NCBI GenBank assembly: GCA_024681215.1
Contig: JAILBG010000017.1
Location: 1-29,693, forward strand
Direction of reading: 5' to 3'
DNA from: RUG563 sp024681215
GTDB taxonomy: Bacteria > Bacillota > Clostridia > Christensenellales > Aristaeellaceae
Length of the DNA: 29,693 bases
Every line of letters begins with the position of its first letter. The first letter of the stretch is position 1. This document shows, piece by piece, positions 22,415-29,479 of the stretch. Both the position numbers and the translations under genes were made by a program. Under the pieces are notes generated by a model. It was not told where the DNA came from, did no database searches, and saw only the letters and a list, made by a program, of their open reading frames with translations.

Positions 22415-23446
22415 ATGCGCATACGAAAGCTGACGGCGCTGCTGCTGATCCTGATGCTGGCGGCGGGCTGCGCCCCCGCGGCCTATTCCGCCCCCCAGCG
22501 GGAGGCGCAGGCCATGGCCTTTGATCCGGACGAAGGGCTGCAGACGGTCCTGGACATCCTGGCCGCCGCCCTGGCGGAAACGGAAGAAACGGGATGCGTG
22601 CTCACGGAGGGAGCGGACCCCGCCCCGGCGCTGGGCCAGCGGACGCTGGCCGCCGCGGCGCTGAAGTGCCGGCCCACCACGTTCCTCACCTGGGCGGAAG
22701 CGGAAAAACTGTACAGCCAGCTGTTTGCTTCCGGCGTGTTTGCCCCCGGAGAAGCCCCCGCGGCGGCAGGCATCCTGTTTCAGCGGGAAGGGATCAGCCT
22801 TGTGCCGGATGCTTTCGGCGCCTGCGGCGCGTATATTTACGCCGTGGAGACCGACGGGGCGGACGTGACCGCGGACTGCGATTTTTATGTGAGCGACGTG
22901 ACGATGGAGGACGGCGGGGATATTTCCCTGCTGCCGGAGGACGCGGTGCTCTGGCTGCGGGGGACGAAGGTATCCCTGCAGAAAAACGCGGAGGCGGAAT
23001 TCGGATACACGGTAAACGGCATCGTGCTGACGCCGCGGTACGAAAGCGGCTGCTCCGCCCTGTGGCGGGAAGAAACGGACGAAGCGGCGGGGTATTCCCT
23101 GCGGCTGCCGGAATTCCTGCTGCCCGGGGAGGGCGCGGGCGAATGGCGCAGCGCGGACGGGAGCGTGACGGTGCAGATCCGGCTGAGCCTGGCGGACATG
23201 TCCTTCGACGAAGCGGCGGAGGCCTTTGAAAAGGCCCATCCCGGCTGCCGGATCACCGCGGATCGGGCGTTCAGCCGCATGGAAGCCCTGGGCGAGGGGG
23301 AATACCATCTGACGGTGCTCACCGAGGATACGGGCAGCGTATACAGCCTGGCCCTGCGCTTTCCCGCGGAGCGCCAGGCGGAATACGCCTTTTATGCGGA
23401 AATGATCCGCAATTCCTTCATCGTTTGGGAGATCGCCAATGGATAA
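22415..23446 (+). CDS. Lipoprotein of unknown function
   Basis: Not assigned to a family. A 343-residue protein with a clear lipoprotein signal peptide: basic N terminus, hydrophobic core LLLILML and lipobox LAAGC, so Cys19 is the lipidated residue. The start ATG 22415 lies 12 bases after AGAGGAGG, which overlaps the end of the preceding gene. The mature part has an N-terminal portion of about 200 residues with six to seven cysteines counting Cys19, and a C-terminal portion from about 225 (YSLRLPEFLLPG onward). That portion resembles the small beta-rich domains of secreted Clostridia proteins that end in a YAEMIRNSF-type helix. It overlaps the next gene by 8 bases, so the two products are probably made together at the membrane. 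Confidence 0.75.
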   Translation: MRIRKLTALLLILMLAAGCAPAAYSAPQREAQAMAFDPDEGLQTVLDILAAALAETEETGCVLTEGADPAPALGQRTLAAAALKCRPTTFLTWAEAEKLYSQLFASGVFAPGEAPAAAGILFQREGISLVPDAFGACGAYIYAVETDGADVTADCDFYVSDVTMEDGGDISLLPEDAVLWLRGTKVSLQKNAEAEFGYTVNGIVLTPRYESGCSALWREETDEAAGYSLRLPEFLLPGEGAGEWRSADGSVTVQIRLSLADMSFDEAAEAFEKAHPGCRITADRAFSRMEALGEGEYHLTVLTEDTGSVYSLALRFPAERQAEYAFYAEMIRNSFIVWEIANG

Positions 23447-24308
23447 AAAGAAAAAGCTGATCTGCCTGGCGGCGGGCGCGCTGGCCCTGGCGGCGCTGGC
23501 GTTCGCGCTGCTGTACCGGCCGGGCGGCGGAGAGGATCAGGCTGCCTCCGCATCCCGCAGGGTGCAGGAAACGGTGGCCGATCAGGGGTATTTCACGGTC
23601 AAGCGCCTGTCGGGGGAGGCATATTATCCCGACGAAAAAAACTGGACGTATCATTTCACCTACGCTTATCCGGCGGTGGAGGGGGACACCTACACCGCGG
23701 CGCTGATCAACGAGACCTACAAAATGGCGCTGGGGGAAACGAAGGACATCGCCCTACCCATGTTCGCCGCGTCCCCGGACATGCAGTCCGACGGGCAAAA
23801 CGAAGTGGAGCATGATTTTTCCGTGCTGTGCAACACCGAACGGCTGCTGAGCATCCTGCAGCACCAGCGGCAGACCCGGGGGGAGAAGCTCCTGTCCCTG
23901 CAGCTGGAGGCGCAGACCTTCAACGTATACGGCGATACCGCCGGGGACGTGATGACCCTCCGGGGCGCGGCGCTGATCCTGGCCGGGGCGGACCCGGAAA
24001 ACCTGGAGGGGATCACGGCGGCGGATCTGCCGGATTATCCCGGGCTGGTGAACGGCTCCTCCGACGAAATGGAAGAGGCGCTGCTGCCTGTCCTGTACGC
24101 GGAGTTTGAGAAGCTGCGGGCCGCGGGCGCCGTTCGCCCCGACGCGGACCGGGACGATTACGAGGTGGACTTCATTCCGAGCCGGGATTTCTATGTGTCG
24201 GCGGAGGGGAAGATCGTATTTTTCTTCCCGCCCTGCCTGCTGGCGGAGCCATCCTTCGACGTGCCGGAGTTTTCTTTTTCCCCATCGGAGCTGGAAGCGC
24301 TTATGTAA
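23439..24308 (+). CDS. Membrane-anchored DUF3298-like (RsiV/PdaC-type) extracytoplasmic protein
   Basis: A 289-residue protein with N-terminal KKKK and one helix (about 7-26), the remainder outside. The segment arrangement follows the DUF4163-DUF3298 pair of RsiV and PdaC: an early strand with YAYPAVEGDTYTAALIN, then FSVLCNTERLLSILQHQ, a MTLRGAALIL stretch, and a final FYVSAEGKIVFFFPPCLLAEPSFDVPEFSF that fits the DUF3298 end. RsiV binds lysozyme and PdaC carries a deacetylase, but no sigma factor or deacetylase domain is present here. Ligand unknown. GGGAG precedes ATG 23439 inside the end of the lipoprotein gene. A bidirectional terminator follows. Confidence 0.65.
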   Translation: MDKKKKLICLAAGALALAALAFALLYRPGGGEDQAASASRRVQETVADQGYFTVKRLSGEAYYPDEKNWTYHFTYAYPAVEGDTYTAALINETYKMALGETKDIALPMFAASPDMQSDGQNEVEHDFSVLCNTERLLSILQHQRQTRGEKLLSLQLEAQTFNVYGDTAGDVMTLRGAALILAGADPENLEGITAADLPDYPGLVNGSSDEMEEALLPVLYAEFEKLRAAGAVRPDADRDDYEVDFIPSRDFYVSAEGKIVFFFPPCLLAEPSFDVPEFSFSPSELEALM

Positions 24309-24324
24309 GGCGCGGCATTGCATG

Positions 24325-24363
24325 AAAAAACGGCCTTCCCTTGCTGCGGGAAAGCCGTTTTTT
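24325..24363. terminator. Bidirectional terminator between the DUF3298-like gene and pgsA
   Basis: AAAAAACGGC-C-TTCCC (24325-24340) pairs with GGGAA-A-GCCGTTTTTT (24348-24363), giving a U-run on each strand. It sits between convergent genes and should end both the 21046-24308 unit and pgsA. Confidence 0.92.
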
Positions 24364-24374
24364 GCCGGAAACTG

Positions 24375-24965
24375 TTATTTTTCCGGGCCGTCCTCCGCCT
24401 GGGGGGCGTCCGCGGCCTTGTATTTCTCAATGGCGCTGCGGCCGTAGATCACCAGGGCGGTGAGGGTCAGCGCCACGGCGCACCACAGCACGATCCAGTG
24501 CACCGGGACCCCCAGCTGCATGAACTGTTCGTGGAAGAAGCACAATATCAGCCCCGCCACCGTGGTGGCCTGGGCGATCTTTCCGATCCAGATGGCGTAT
24601 ACCACCACGCCCTTGTTGTACAGGATGATGCCGCCCAGCACCATCAGCAGCTCCTTGAGCAGGATGATGGCCAGGGCAGGCCAGGGGGCCATGCCCTCCA
24701 GGGCCAGGGAAAGCATCACGCTGAGCACCATCAGCTTGTCGGCGAAGGGGTCCATCAGCTTGCCGAAATCGGTGATCAGATCGTATTTCCGGGCGATGTA
24801 GCCGTCCGCCAGGTCCGTCAGGCTGGCGACGATGAAGATCACCAGCGCCCAGGTGTGGTGGCCTTGCATGAACACCGCCCAGTAAACCGGGATCAGCAGC
24901 GCCCGGATCATGGTGAGGGTGTTGGGGACGTTCAGGATCTTTTCGCTCTTTTTTTCTTGCGTCAT
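24375..24965 (-). CDS. pgsA: CDP-diacylglycerol--glycerol-3-phosphate 3-phosphatidyltransferase
   Basis: A 196-residue integral membrane enzyme that makes phosphatidylglycerol phosphate, the committed step to phosphatidylglycerol and cardiolipin. The CDP-alcohol phosphotransferase motif is complete: D-x2-D-G-x2-A-R-x8-G-x3-D-x3-D in DLADGYIARKYDLITDFG followed by KLMDPFADK. About five to six helices surround it, and the opening NVPNTLTMIRALLIPVYW is typical of PgsA. Start ATG 24965 follows AAGGAGG by 7 bases; the frame is open further upstream only through the promoter. The tail is hydrophilic (EKYKAADAPQAEDGPEK). It is transcribed alone, divergent from the gene at 25088. Confidence 0.92.
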   Translation of the reverse strand: MTQEKKSEKILNVPNTLTMIRALLIPVYWAVFMQGHHTWALVIFIVASLTDLADGYIARKYDLITDFGKLMDPFADKLMVLSVMLSLALEGMAPWPALAIILLKELLMVLGGIILYNKGVVVYAIWIGKIAQATTVAGLILCFFHEQFMQLGVPVHWIVLWCAVALTLTALVIYGRSAIEKYKAADAPQAEDGPEK

Positions 24966-24995
24966 GGTGATTGCCTCCTTGGTATGCACGCAGGT

Positions 24996-25024
24996 ATTAT
25001 AGCATTTTTCTCCGCGCTTTACAA
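24996..25024 (-). promoter_or_regulatory. Promoter of pgsA
   Basis: Minus strand: TTGTAA (25024-25019), a 17-base spacer, TATAAT (25001-24996), with TG one base upstream of the -10 box. A strong sigma-A type promoter with an extended -10 element. The leader is about 25 bases. Confidence 0.82.
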
Positions 25025-25035
25025 TGCCGCATCGC

Positions 25036-25064
25036 TTTACAGCGGCGGGATTCTTTGGTAAAAT
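25036..25064 (+). promoter_or_regulatory. Promoter of the tagaturonate-reductase-like gene
   Basis: TTTACA (25036-25041), a 17-base spacer and TAAAAT (25059-25064). Each box is one base off consensus. It is divergent from the pgsA promoter with 11 bases between the two -35 boxes, so the two promoters may compete. The predicted leader before ATG 25088 is about 17 bases and carries AAGGA. Confidence 0.78.
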
Positions 25065-25087
25065 AAACGGGAAAGAAGGAATGCGGA

Positions 25088-25753
25088 ATGGCAAACGGGG
25101 ACCGGGCGCGGATGCAGGGCGCCCTGCTTTCCACCCTGGCGGGGCCGGGCGCGCTGCTGGGCATGAAAACGGTGCGGGCCTGCATGAAGGACGGGGAGAT
25201 GCGCGTTTTCCTCGGCCACGCCCTGCTGCATGAGATCATGCCCTCCATGGGCCGCAGCCGGGAGGCGCTGGACCCCGTGGCCATGGCCGTCTGCGCGGAA
25301 ATGGAATCCCCCGCGGTGGAGCAGCCCCTGGCGCTGGTATTGCGCAGTGCCGTGCGGGGCTGGGAGCGGCAGGCGCTGCCCCTGGTCCGGGCCTATGAGG
25401 AACGGGAGGAAAAAACGCCCCCCTGCCTGTGCATGGGCCTTTCGGCGCTGATCATGCTGTATGCCGGGGCCCGGCGGACGGAGGACGGCCGGTACGCCTG
25501 CCTGCCGGAGGGGGAGGACCTATTCCTTTCCGACGATGAAGAGACGCTGTATTCCTTCTCCCGCCTCAGCTGCGATATGCCCCCGGAGACGCTTGCCTAC
25601 GCCGTGCTCAGCGACCGGGCCATCTGGGAGGAGGATCTGCGCGAGGCGCCCGGGCTGGAGGAGAGGATCGGGGCCCAGCTGCGGGATATCCAGCTGCTGG
25701 GCCTGCGCGCCGCGCTGGAGAGGGCCTGGCAGGAAAGCAAACGGGAAATCTGA
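25088..25753 (+). CDS. Stand-alone C-terminal domain of the tagaturonate reductase/mannitol dehydrogenase family
   Basis: A 221-residue all-helical protein. It follows the C-terminal domain of UxaB-type tagaturonate reductases along its whole length: a LLGMKTVRACMKDGEMRVF opening, LLHEIMPSM, a segment like N-P-F-x-x-H (ESPAVEQPLALVL), the R-x-x-P-L-x-x-Y-x-x-R stretch, LSALIMLYAGARRTEDGRYA, then DDEETLYSF and finally AVLSDRAIWEEDLREAPGLEE. In the full enzyme this domain follows a ~230-residue NAD-binding domain. That domain is missing here: the gene begins with its own promoter and ribosome binding site, and pgsA is divergent upstream. The catalytic K-x-x-x-L-N-G-x-H segment is not preserved. 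I infer a non-enzymatic derivative with a new role. Function unknown. Confidence 0.65.
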   Translation: MANGDRARMQGALLSTLAGPGALLGMKTVRACMKDGEMRVFLGHALLHEIMPSMGRSREALDPVAMAVCAEMESPAVEQPLALVLRSAVRGWERQALPLVRAYEEREEKTPPCLCMGLSALIMLYAGARRTEDGRYACLPEGEDLFLSDDEETLYSFSRLSCDMPPETLAYAVLSDRAIWEEDLREAPGLEERIGAQLRDIQLLGLRAALERAWQESKREI

Positions 25754-25765
25754 AAGGAAACAGGC

Positions 25766-26281
25766 ATGCACGTCGTTTTATATGCGCCGGAGATCCCCCA
25801 GAACACGGGGAATATCGCCCGCACCTGCGCCGCCACCCGGACGGAGCTGATCCTCATCGAGCCCCTGGGCTTCTCCCTTTCGGACAAATACATGAAGCGG
25901 GCGGGGCTGGACTATTTTTCCATGGTGGATATTTCCGTGCTGCCGGATTTTGAAGCGCTGATGCGGAAATATCCGGATGCGGCGTATCATTTCGCCAGCA
26001 CCAAGGCGCCCCGGGCGTATACCGAGGCGCGCTACGGGCCAGACGATTTCCTGGTGTTCGGGTGCGAAACGAAGGGGCTGCCGGAATCGCTGCTGTCCCG
26101 GGTATACGGCCGGTGCGTGCGCATCCCCATGCGCCCCGACGCCCGCAGCCTGAACCTGGCCAATTCCGTGGCCGTGGTGCTCTATGAGGCCCTGCGGCAG
26201 CAGGGGTTCCCGGGGCTGAGCGCGGAAGGCAGGCTGACCGGCCGCCAGGATGAAAGCGCGCCCTGGATGGATTACGTTTGA
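25766..26281 (+). CDS. trmL: tRNA (cytidine(34)-2'-O)-methyltransferase
   Basis: A 171-residue SPOUT-class enzyme that methylates the 2'-hydroxyl of the wobble base in tRNA-Leu isoacceptors, using S-adenosylmethionine. The trefoil-knot motifs are all present: PEIPQNTGNIARTCAAT near the N terminus, LVFGCETKGLP in the middle and IPMRPDARSLNLANSVAVVL at the cofactor-binding end. Length matches TrmL (about 157-170). AAAGGAA lies about 8 bases upstream. It follows the previous gene by 12 bases and is followed by a small membrane protein after 15, so these are likely cotranscribed. Confidence 0.95.
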   Translation: MHVVLYAPEIPQNTGNIARTCAATRTELILIEPLGFSLSDKYMKRAGLDYFSMVDISVLPDFEALMRKYPDAAYHFASTKAPRAYTEARYGPDDFLVFGCETKGLPESLLSRVYGRCVRIPMRPDARSLNLANSVAVVLYEALRQQGFPGLSAEGRLTGRQDESAPWMDYV

Positions 26282-26296
26282 TCGGAGGGATGAAGG

Positions 26297-26524
26297 ATGA
26301 TGACCCGGCAGCCCGGCCGTCAGGAATACGAGCAGCGGAAAAAATGGGAAAAGGAAGACCGGCGGGAGCATTTCCGCCTGGCCGCCGGGATGATGGATTT
26401 CCTGGGCGTGGTGCTGGGCGTGATCGTGATCCTGGTGCTGCTGGCGCTGATTTTTTCGCTGGTGTCCTGGCTGACCCAGGATGTGTCCAGCACCTTTTCC
26501 ATCCTGCGCACCCGGTTTCAGTAA
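26297..26524 (+). CDS. Small single-pass membrane protein
   Basis: Not recognised. A 75-residue protein with a charged amphipathic N-terminal part (QEYEQRKKWEKEDRREHFR) and one long hydrophobic helix at about 37-58 (FLGVVLGVIVILVLLALIFS), then a short polar tail. GGAGGGATGAAGG precedes ATG 26297. The helix, ribosome binding site and tight spacing to the flanking genes support a real gene. No function can be given. Confidence 0.7.
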   Translation: MMTRQPGRQEYEQRKKWEKEDRREHFRLAAGMMDFLGVVLGVIVILVLLALIFSLVSWLTQDVSSTFSILRTRFQ

Positions 26525-26560
26525 CGGCGGAAAAACCGGGCATACTAAGGAGGCGTTGGC

Positions 26561-27124
26561 ATGGAGGTTTCCTGGGATTCGCTGCACGCGGAGATCGCGG
26601 GGTGCGAAAAATGCGGCCTGTGCCGGCAGATCCATCATAAGGTGCCGGGGCAGGGCAGCGGCAGCGCGGACCTCATGTTCATCGGCGAGGGCCCCGGCGC
26701 GGACGAAGACCTGCAGGGCCTTGCTTTCGTGGGCCGGGCCGGGCAGCTGCTGACGAAAATGATCGAAGCCATCGGCATGACGCGAGAGCAGGTGTATATC
26801 TGCAACGTGGTCAAGTGCCGCCCGCCCCAGAACCGGGCGCCGCTGCCGGAGGAGGCCGCGGCCTGCATGCCGTATCTGCGGGCCCAGTTCGCCCTGGTGC
26901 AGCCGAAAGTGATCGTGCTGCTGGGGGCCACCGCCGCCCGGGCGGTGCTGGGCGATCAGATCCGCATCACCCGGGACCGGGGGATCTGGACGGAGAAAAA
27001 GGGCGTGTGGTTCATGCCCACCTATCACCCCGCGGCCCTGCTGCGGGACGAAAGCAAGAAGCGCGACGCCTGGCACGATCTGCAATCCGTGCGGGACAAG
27101 CTGAAGGAACTGACGGAAGCCTGA
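26561..27124 (+). CDS. Family 4 uracil-DNA glycosylase with [4Fe-4S] cluster
   Basis: A 187-residue base-excision repair enzyme that removes uracil from DNA. The four cluster ligands are present: C15 and C18 (CEKC, with a further C21), C86 (VVKCRPP) and C102 (AAACMPY). The active-site motif is GEGPGADED at 42-50 and the second motif is TYHPAAL with H156. Opening, spacing and length match thermophile and Firmicutes family 4 enzymes (often annotated as uracil-DNA glycosylase UdgA-like or phage SPO1 polymerase-related). AAGGAGG lies about 7-8 bases before ATG 26561. A paralogue follows 13 bases downstream. Confidence 0.93.
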   Translation: MEVSWDSLHAEIAGCEKCGLCRQIHHKVPGQGSGSADLMFIGEGPGADEDLQGLAFVGRAGQLLTKMIEAIGMTREQVYICNVVKCRPPQNRAPLPEEAAACMPYLRAQFALVQPKVIVLLGATAARAVLGDQIRITRDRGIWTEKKGVWFMPTYHPAALLRDESKKRDAWHDLQSVRDKLKELTEA

Positions 27125-27137
27125 CGGGAGGGATACC

Positions 27138-27722
27138 GTGGCCGGGGTAGACAAGGTATATCAGGAGATGCTCTCGTTTTTCCGCCCCCTGTGGCCGGGG
27201 GAGGATAAGCCCCTGGTGCTGGGCGAAGGGAAAAGCGACGGCCCGACGCTGATGCTGGTAGGGGAAGCCCCCGGAGAAACCGAGGTGGTGAAGGGCCGGC
27301 CCTTTGTGGGCAAGGCGGGGAAGAACCTGGACGAATTCCTGCTGCTGGCGGGCCTGAAAAGGGAGGAGATCTTCGTTTCCAACGTGGTGAAGATCCGCCC
27401 CACGGAAACGGGCCCCACCGGCCGGAAACGCAACCGGGCGCCGAACAAGGAGGAGCTGTCCCTCTTCACGCCCTGGCTGCTCCGGGAGATCGCGGCGGTG
27501 CGCCCCCGGGCCATCGCCACGCTGGGCAACGTGCCGCTCCGGGCGCTCACCGACGGCAAACGCACCGTGGGGGACTGCCACGGCACCTGGATGGACAGCG
27601 CGGCGGGACGGCCGCTGTTCGCGCTGTATCATCCCGCTTCCATCATCTACCGCAGGGCCCTGGCCCCGGTGTACGAGCAGGATGTGAAGGCCCTGGCGGC
27701 GGATCTGCGGCGCGGACTGTGA
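27138..27722 (+). CDS. Uracil-DNA glycosylase superfamily paralogue lacking the iron-sulfur cysteines
   Basis: A 194-residue protein from GTG 27138 (GGGAGG about 6 bases upstream). It shares with its upstream neighbour GEAPGETEVVKGRPFVGKAG (43-61), SNVVKIRPT (81-89) and YHPASII (164-170, H165). The cluster cysteines are absent: the N-terminal CxxC region is replaced by a longer helix, Ile86 stands where the neighbour has C86, and the fourth ligand is also lost. Only one cysteine remains (C147). Similar proteins of this length occur in many Clostridia and are annotated as uracil-DNA glycosylases. Activity without a cluster is possible, as other families lack one, but substrate is unproven. Tandem arrangement suggests duplication followed by divergence. 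Confidence 0.8.
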   Translation: MAGVDKVYQEMLSFFRPLWPGEDKPLVLGEGKSDGPTLMLVGEAPGETEVVKGRPFVGKAGKNLDEFLLLAGLKREEIFVSNVVKIRPTETGPTGRKRNRAPNKEELSLFTPWLLREIAAVRPRAIATLGNVPLRALTDGKRTVGDCHGTWMDSAAGRPLFALYHPASIIYRRALAPVYEQDVKALAADLRRGL

Positions 27723-27761
27723 CATTTCAGACGCAAAAAGCGGGTTTTGGAGCAAACTGCC

Positions 27762-27791
27762 TTTTCAGTGGCCCGCCCCCTGTGCTATGAT
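27762..27791 (+). promoter_or_regulatory. Candidate promoter of nfeD-floA
   Basis: TGC-TATGAT (27783-27791) is an extended -10 element. TTTTCA at 27762-27767 is a weak -35 at 18 bases. Transcription would start near 27798, leaving a leader of about 30 bases to GTG 27828. Read-through from the glycosylase genes is also possible, as no clear terminator is visible between. Confidence 0.5.
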
Positions 27792-27827
27792 GTTTCCGTC
27801 AAAGTGCAGAAAGGGAGGCGAGAAAGC

Positions 27828-28328
27828 GTGGAAGCGGTATTTGATTTTATCGTGACCAATCTGCCGCTGATCTTATGTCTGCTTTCAGGCGTGGCGCTGC
27901 TGGTGGTGGAGGTGTTCGTGCCGGGGTTCGGCCTGCCGGGGATTTCCGGGCTGATCCTGACCACCGTGGGCATCTTCATCACCTGGAACCAGTATGGCCC
28001 GGCCGCGGGGCTGGCGGTGACGCTGATCACCCTGGCGCTGGCGGGGATCGCCATATCGGCGTCCATCAAGTCCGCCGCCACGGGCAGGATCAGCAGATCC
28101 GATCTGATCCTCAAGGAAGTGACCCAGACCATGGATCACGAGGAGACGGAGGCGCTGCTGGGCAAGGAGGGCGTCACCGTGACGGTGCTCAATCCCGTGG
28201 GATTCGCGGAATTCGACGGGGTGCGCCTGAACGTGGTGTCTGAAGGCCAGTACCTGGAAAAAGACGTTAAGGTCCGGGTAGAAAAGGTGGAGGGCGCGAA
28301 GATCGTGGTGCGCGCCGTCCAGGGATAA
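27828..28328 (+). CDS. NfeD-like membrane protein (short form)
   Basis: A 166-residue protein with helices at about 9-30, 36-52 and 57-77 followed by a C-terminal OB-fold domain (from about 105: GKEGVTVTVLNPVGFAEFDG, ending KVRVEKVEGAKIVVRAV). This is the short NfeD form without the ClpP-like protease domain. NfeD proteins are encoded next to flotillins and are thought to work with them in membrane organisation; B. subtilis YqeZ-FloA is the model. Start GTG 27828 was chosen because GGGAGG lies 9 bases upstream and the protein starts just before the first helix. An in-frame ATG at 27747 lies before the promoter. Confidence 0.88.
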   Translation: MEAVFDFIVTNLPLILCLLSGVALLVVEVFVPGFGLPGISGLILTTVGIFITWNQYGPAAGLAVTLITLALAGIAISASIKSAATGRISRSDLILKEVTQTMDHEETEALLGKEGVTVTVLNPVGFAEFDGVRLNVVSEGQYLEKDVKVRVEKVEGAKIVVRAVQG

Positions 28329-28384
28329 CGAATGGGAAAGCTCAACGTCAGCCAATGAACTGAGAAAAGAAAGGGGATCGAAAA

Positions 28385-29407
28385 ATGTTTGCTGCCGGTA
28401 TTTCAAGCGCGGCGCTGCTGTGGATCATCCTGGTCGCCGTCATCATCATCATCGCCGCCGTGTTCTTCCGTTACGTGCCCGTGGGGCTGTGGATCAACGC
28501 CCGGGCGTCGGGCGCTCCGGTCAAGATCATTTCCCTGATCGGCATGCGCTTCCGCCGCATCAGCCCCCAGAAGATCGTCAACGCCTACATCAAAGCCCGC
28601 AAGGCCGGCCTGGACGTCACCACCGATATGCTGGAGACTCACTTCCTGGCCGGCGGTAACGTGGAAAGGGTCATCAACGCCCTGATTTCCGCCAAGCAGG
28701 CCAGCATCAACCTGTCCTTCACCACCGCCTGCGCCATCGACCTGGCAGGCCGCGACGTGCTCCAGGCCGTGCAGATGAGCGTGCTGCCCAAGGTCATCGA
28801 GACTCCGCCCGTGGCCGCCATCGCCCAGGACGGCATCGAGCTGCGGGCCAAGGCCCGGGTCACCGTGCGCACCAACATCGAACGCCTGGTGGGCGGCGCC
28901 GGCGAGGAAACCATCATCGCCCGCGTCGGTGAAGGCATCGTGACCACCATCGGCTCCTCCAACACCCACAAGGCCGTGCTGGAGAACCCCGATTCCATTT
29001 CCCAGACCGTGCTGGACAAGGGCCTGGACAAGGGCACCGCGTACGAGATCCTGTCCATCGATATCGCGGATATCGACGTGGGCCGCAACATCGGCGCGCA
29101 GCTGCAGATGGACCAGGCCGAGGCCGACCGGCGCATCGCCCAGGCGAAGGCCGAGGAGCGCCGCGCCATGGCCGTCGCCCACGAGCAGGAAATGAAGGCC
29201 GCCGTGCAGGAGATGCGCGCCAAGGTGGTGGAAGCCGAGGCGAAGGTGCCCCTGGCCATGGCCGAGGCCCTCAAGGAAGGCAAGCTGGGCGTGATGGACT
29301 ACTATCAGATGCAGAACACCATCGCCGATACGGAAATGCGCACCGGCATCGCCAAGGCCGCCGCGCCCGCCGCGGAAGCCTCCAAGCCGCTGGATGCCAA
29401 GAAGTAA
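28385..29407 (+). CDS. floA: Flotillin-like protein FloA
   Basis: A 340-residue scaffold protein of bacterial functional membrane microdomains. The N-terminal hydrophobic hairpin is at about 8-29, followed by YVPVGLWINARASGAPV and MRFRRISPQKIVNAYIKARKAGL, which are close to B. subtilis FloA (331 residues). The SPFH-like domain runs to about 230 and contains AIAQDGIELRAKARVTVRTN. A long Ala/Glu-rich coiled coil follows (about 235-310, EA-repeat region with AEADRRIAQAKAEERRAMA). It ends in a short Ala/Pro tail. AAAGGGG lies 8-9 bases before ATG 28385. Codon use is heavily biased to C/G-ending codons compared with its neighbours, suggesting high expression. Confidence 0.96.
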   Translation: MFAAGISSAALLWIILVAVIIIIAAVFFRYVPVGLWINARASGAPVKIISLIGMRFRRISPQKIVNAYIKARKAGLDVTTDMLETHFLAGGNVERVINALISAKQASINLSFTTACAIDLAGRDVLQAVQMSVLPKVIETPPVAAIAQDGIELRAKARVTVRTNIERLVGGAGEETIIARVGEGIVTTIGSSNTHKAVLENPDSISQTVLDKGLDKGTAYEILSIDIADIDVGRNIGAQLQMDQAEADRRIAQAKAEERRAMAVAHEQEMKAAVQEMRAKVVEAEAKVPLAMAEALKEGKLGVMDYYQMQNTIADTEMRTGIAKAAAPAAEASKPLDAKK

Positions 29408-29419
29408 TATGCGACCCGC

Positions 29420-29450
29420 CGGGAGGGGCGGCATGACGCCGCCCTTCCCG
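29420..29450 (+). repeat. Hairpin between floA and the following gene
   Basis: CGGGAGGGGCGGC (29420-29432) pairs with GCCGCCCTTCCCG (29438-29450), with one G-U pair and loop ATGAC. No T-run follows, so it is more likely an mRNA processing or stabilising element, or a short palindromic repeat, than a terminator. Its core closely resembles the complementary-strand reading of the hairpin at 871-897. Confidence 0.6.
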
Positions 29451-29479
29451 AGCCTGCGGTGAAAGGAGGCCGCGAATCA

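Noticed and set aside
28332..28358. Short leader peptide between nfeD and floA (ATG 28332, 8 codons)
   Set aside because: No ribosome binding site and no repeated or regulatory codons; an 8-codon frame occurs easily by chance.
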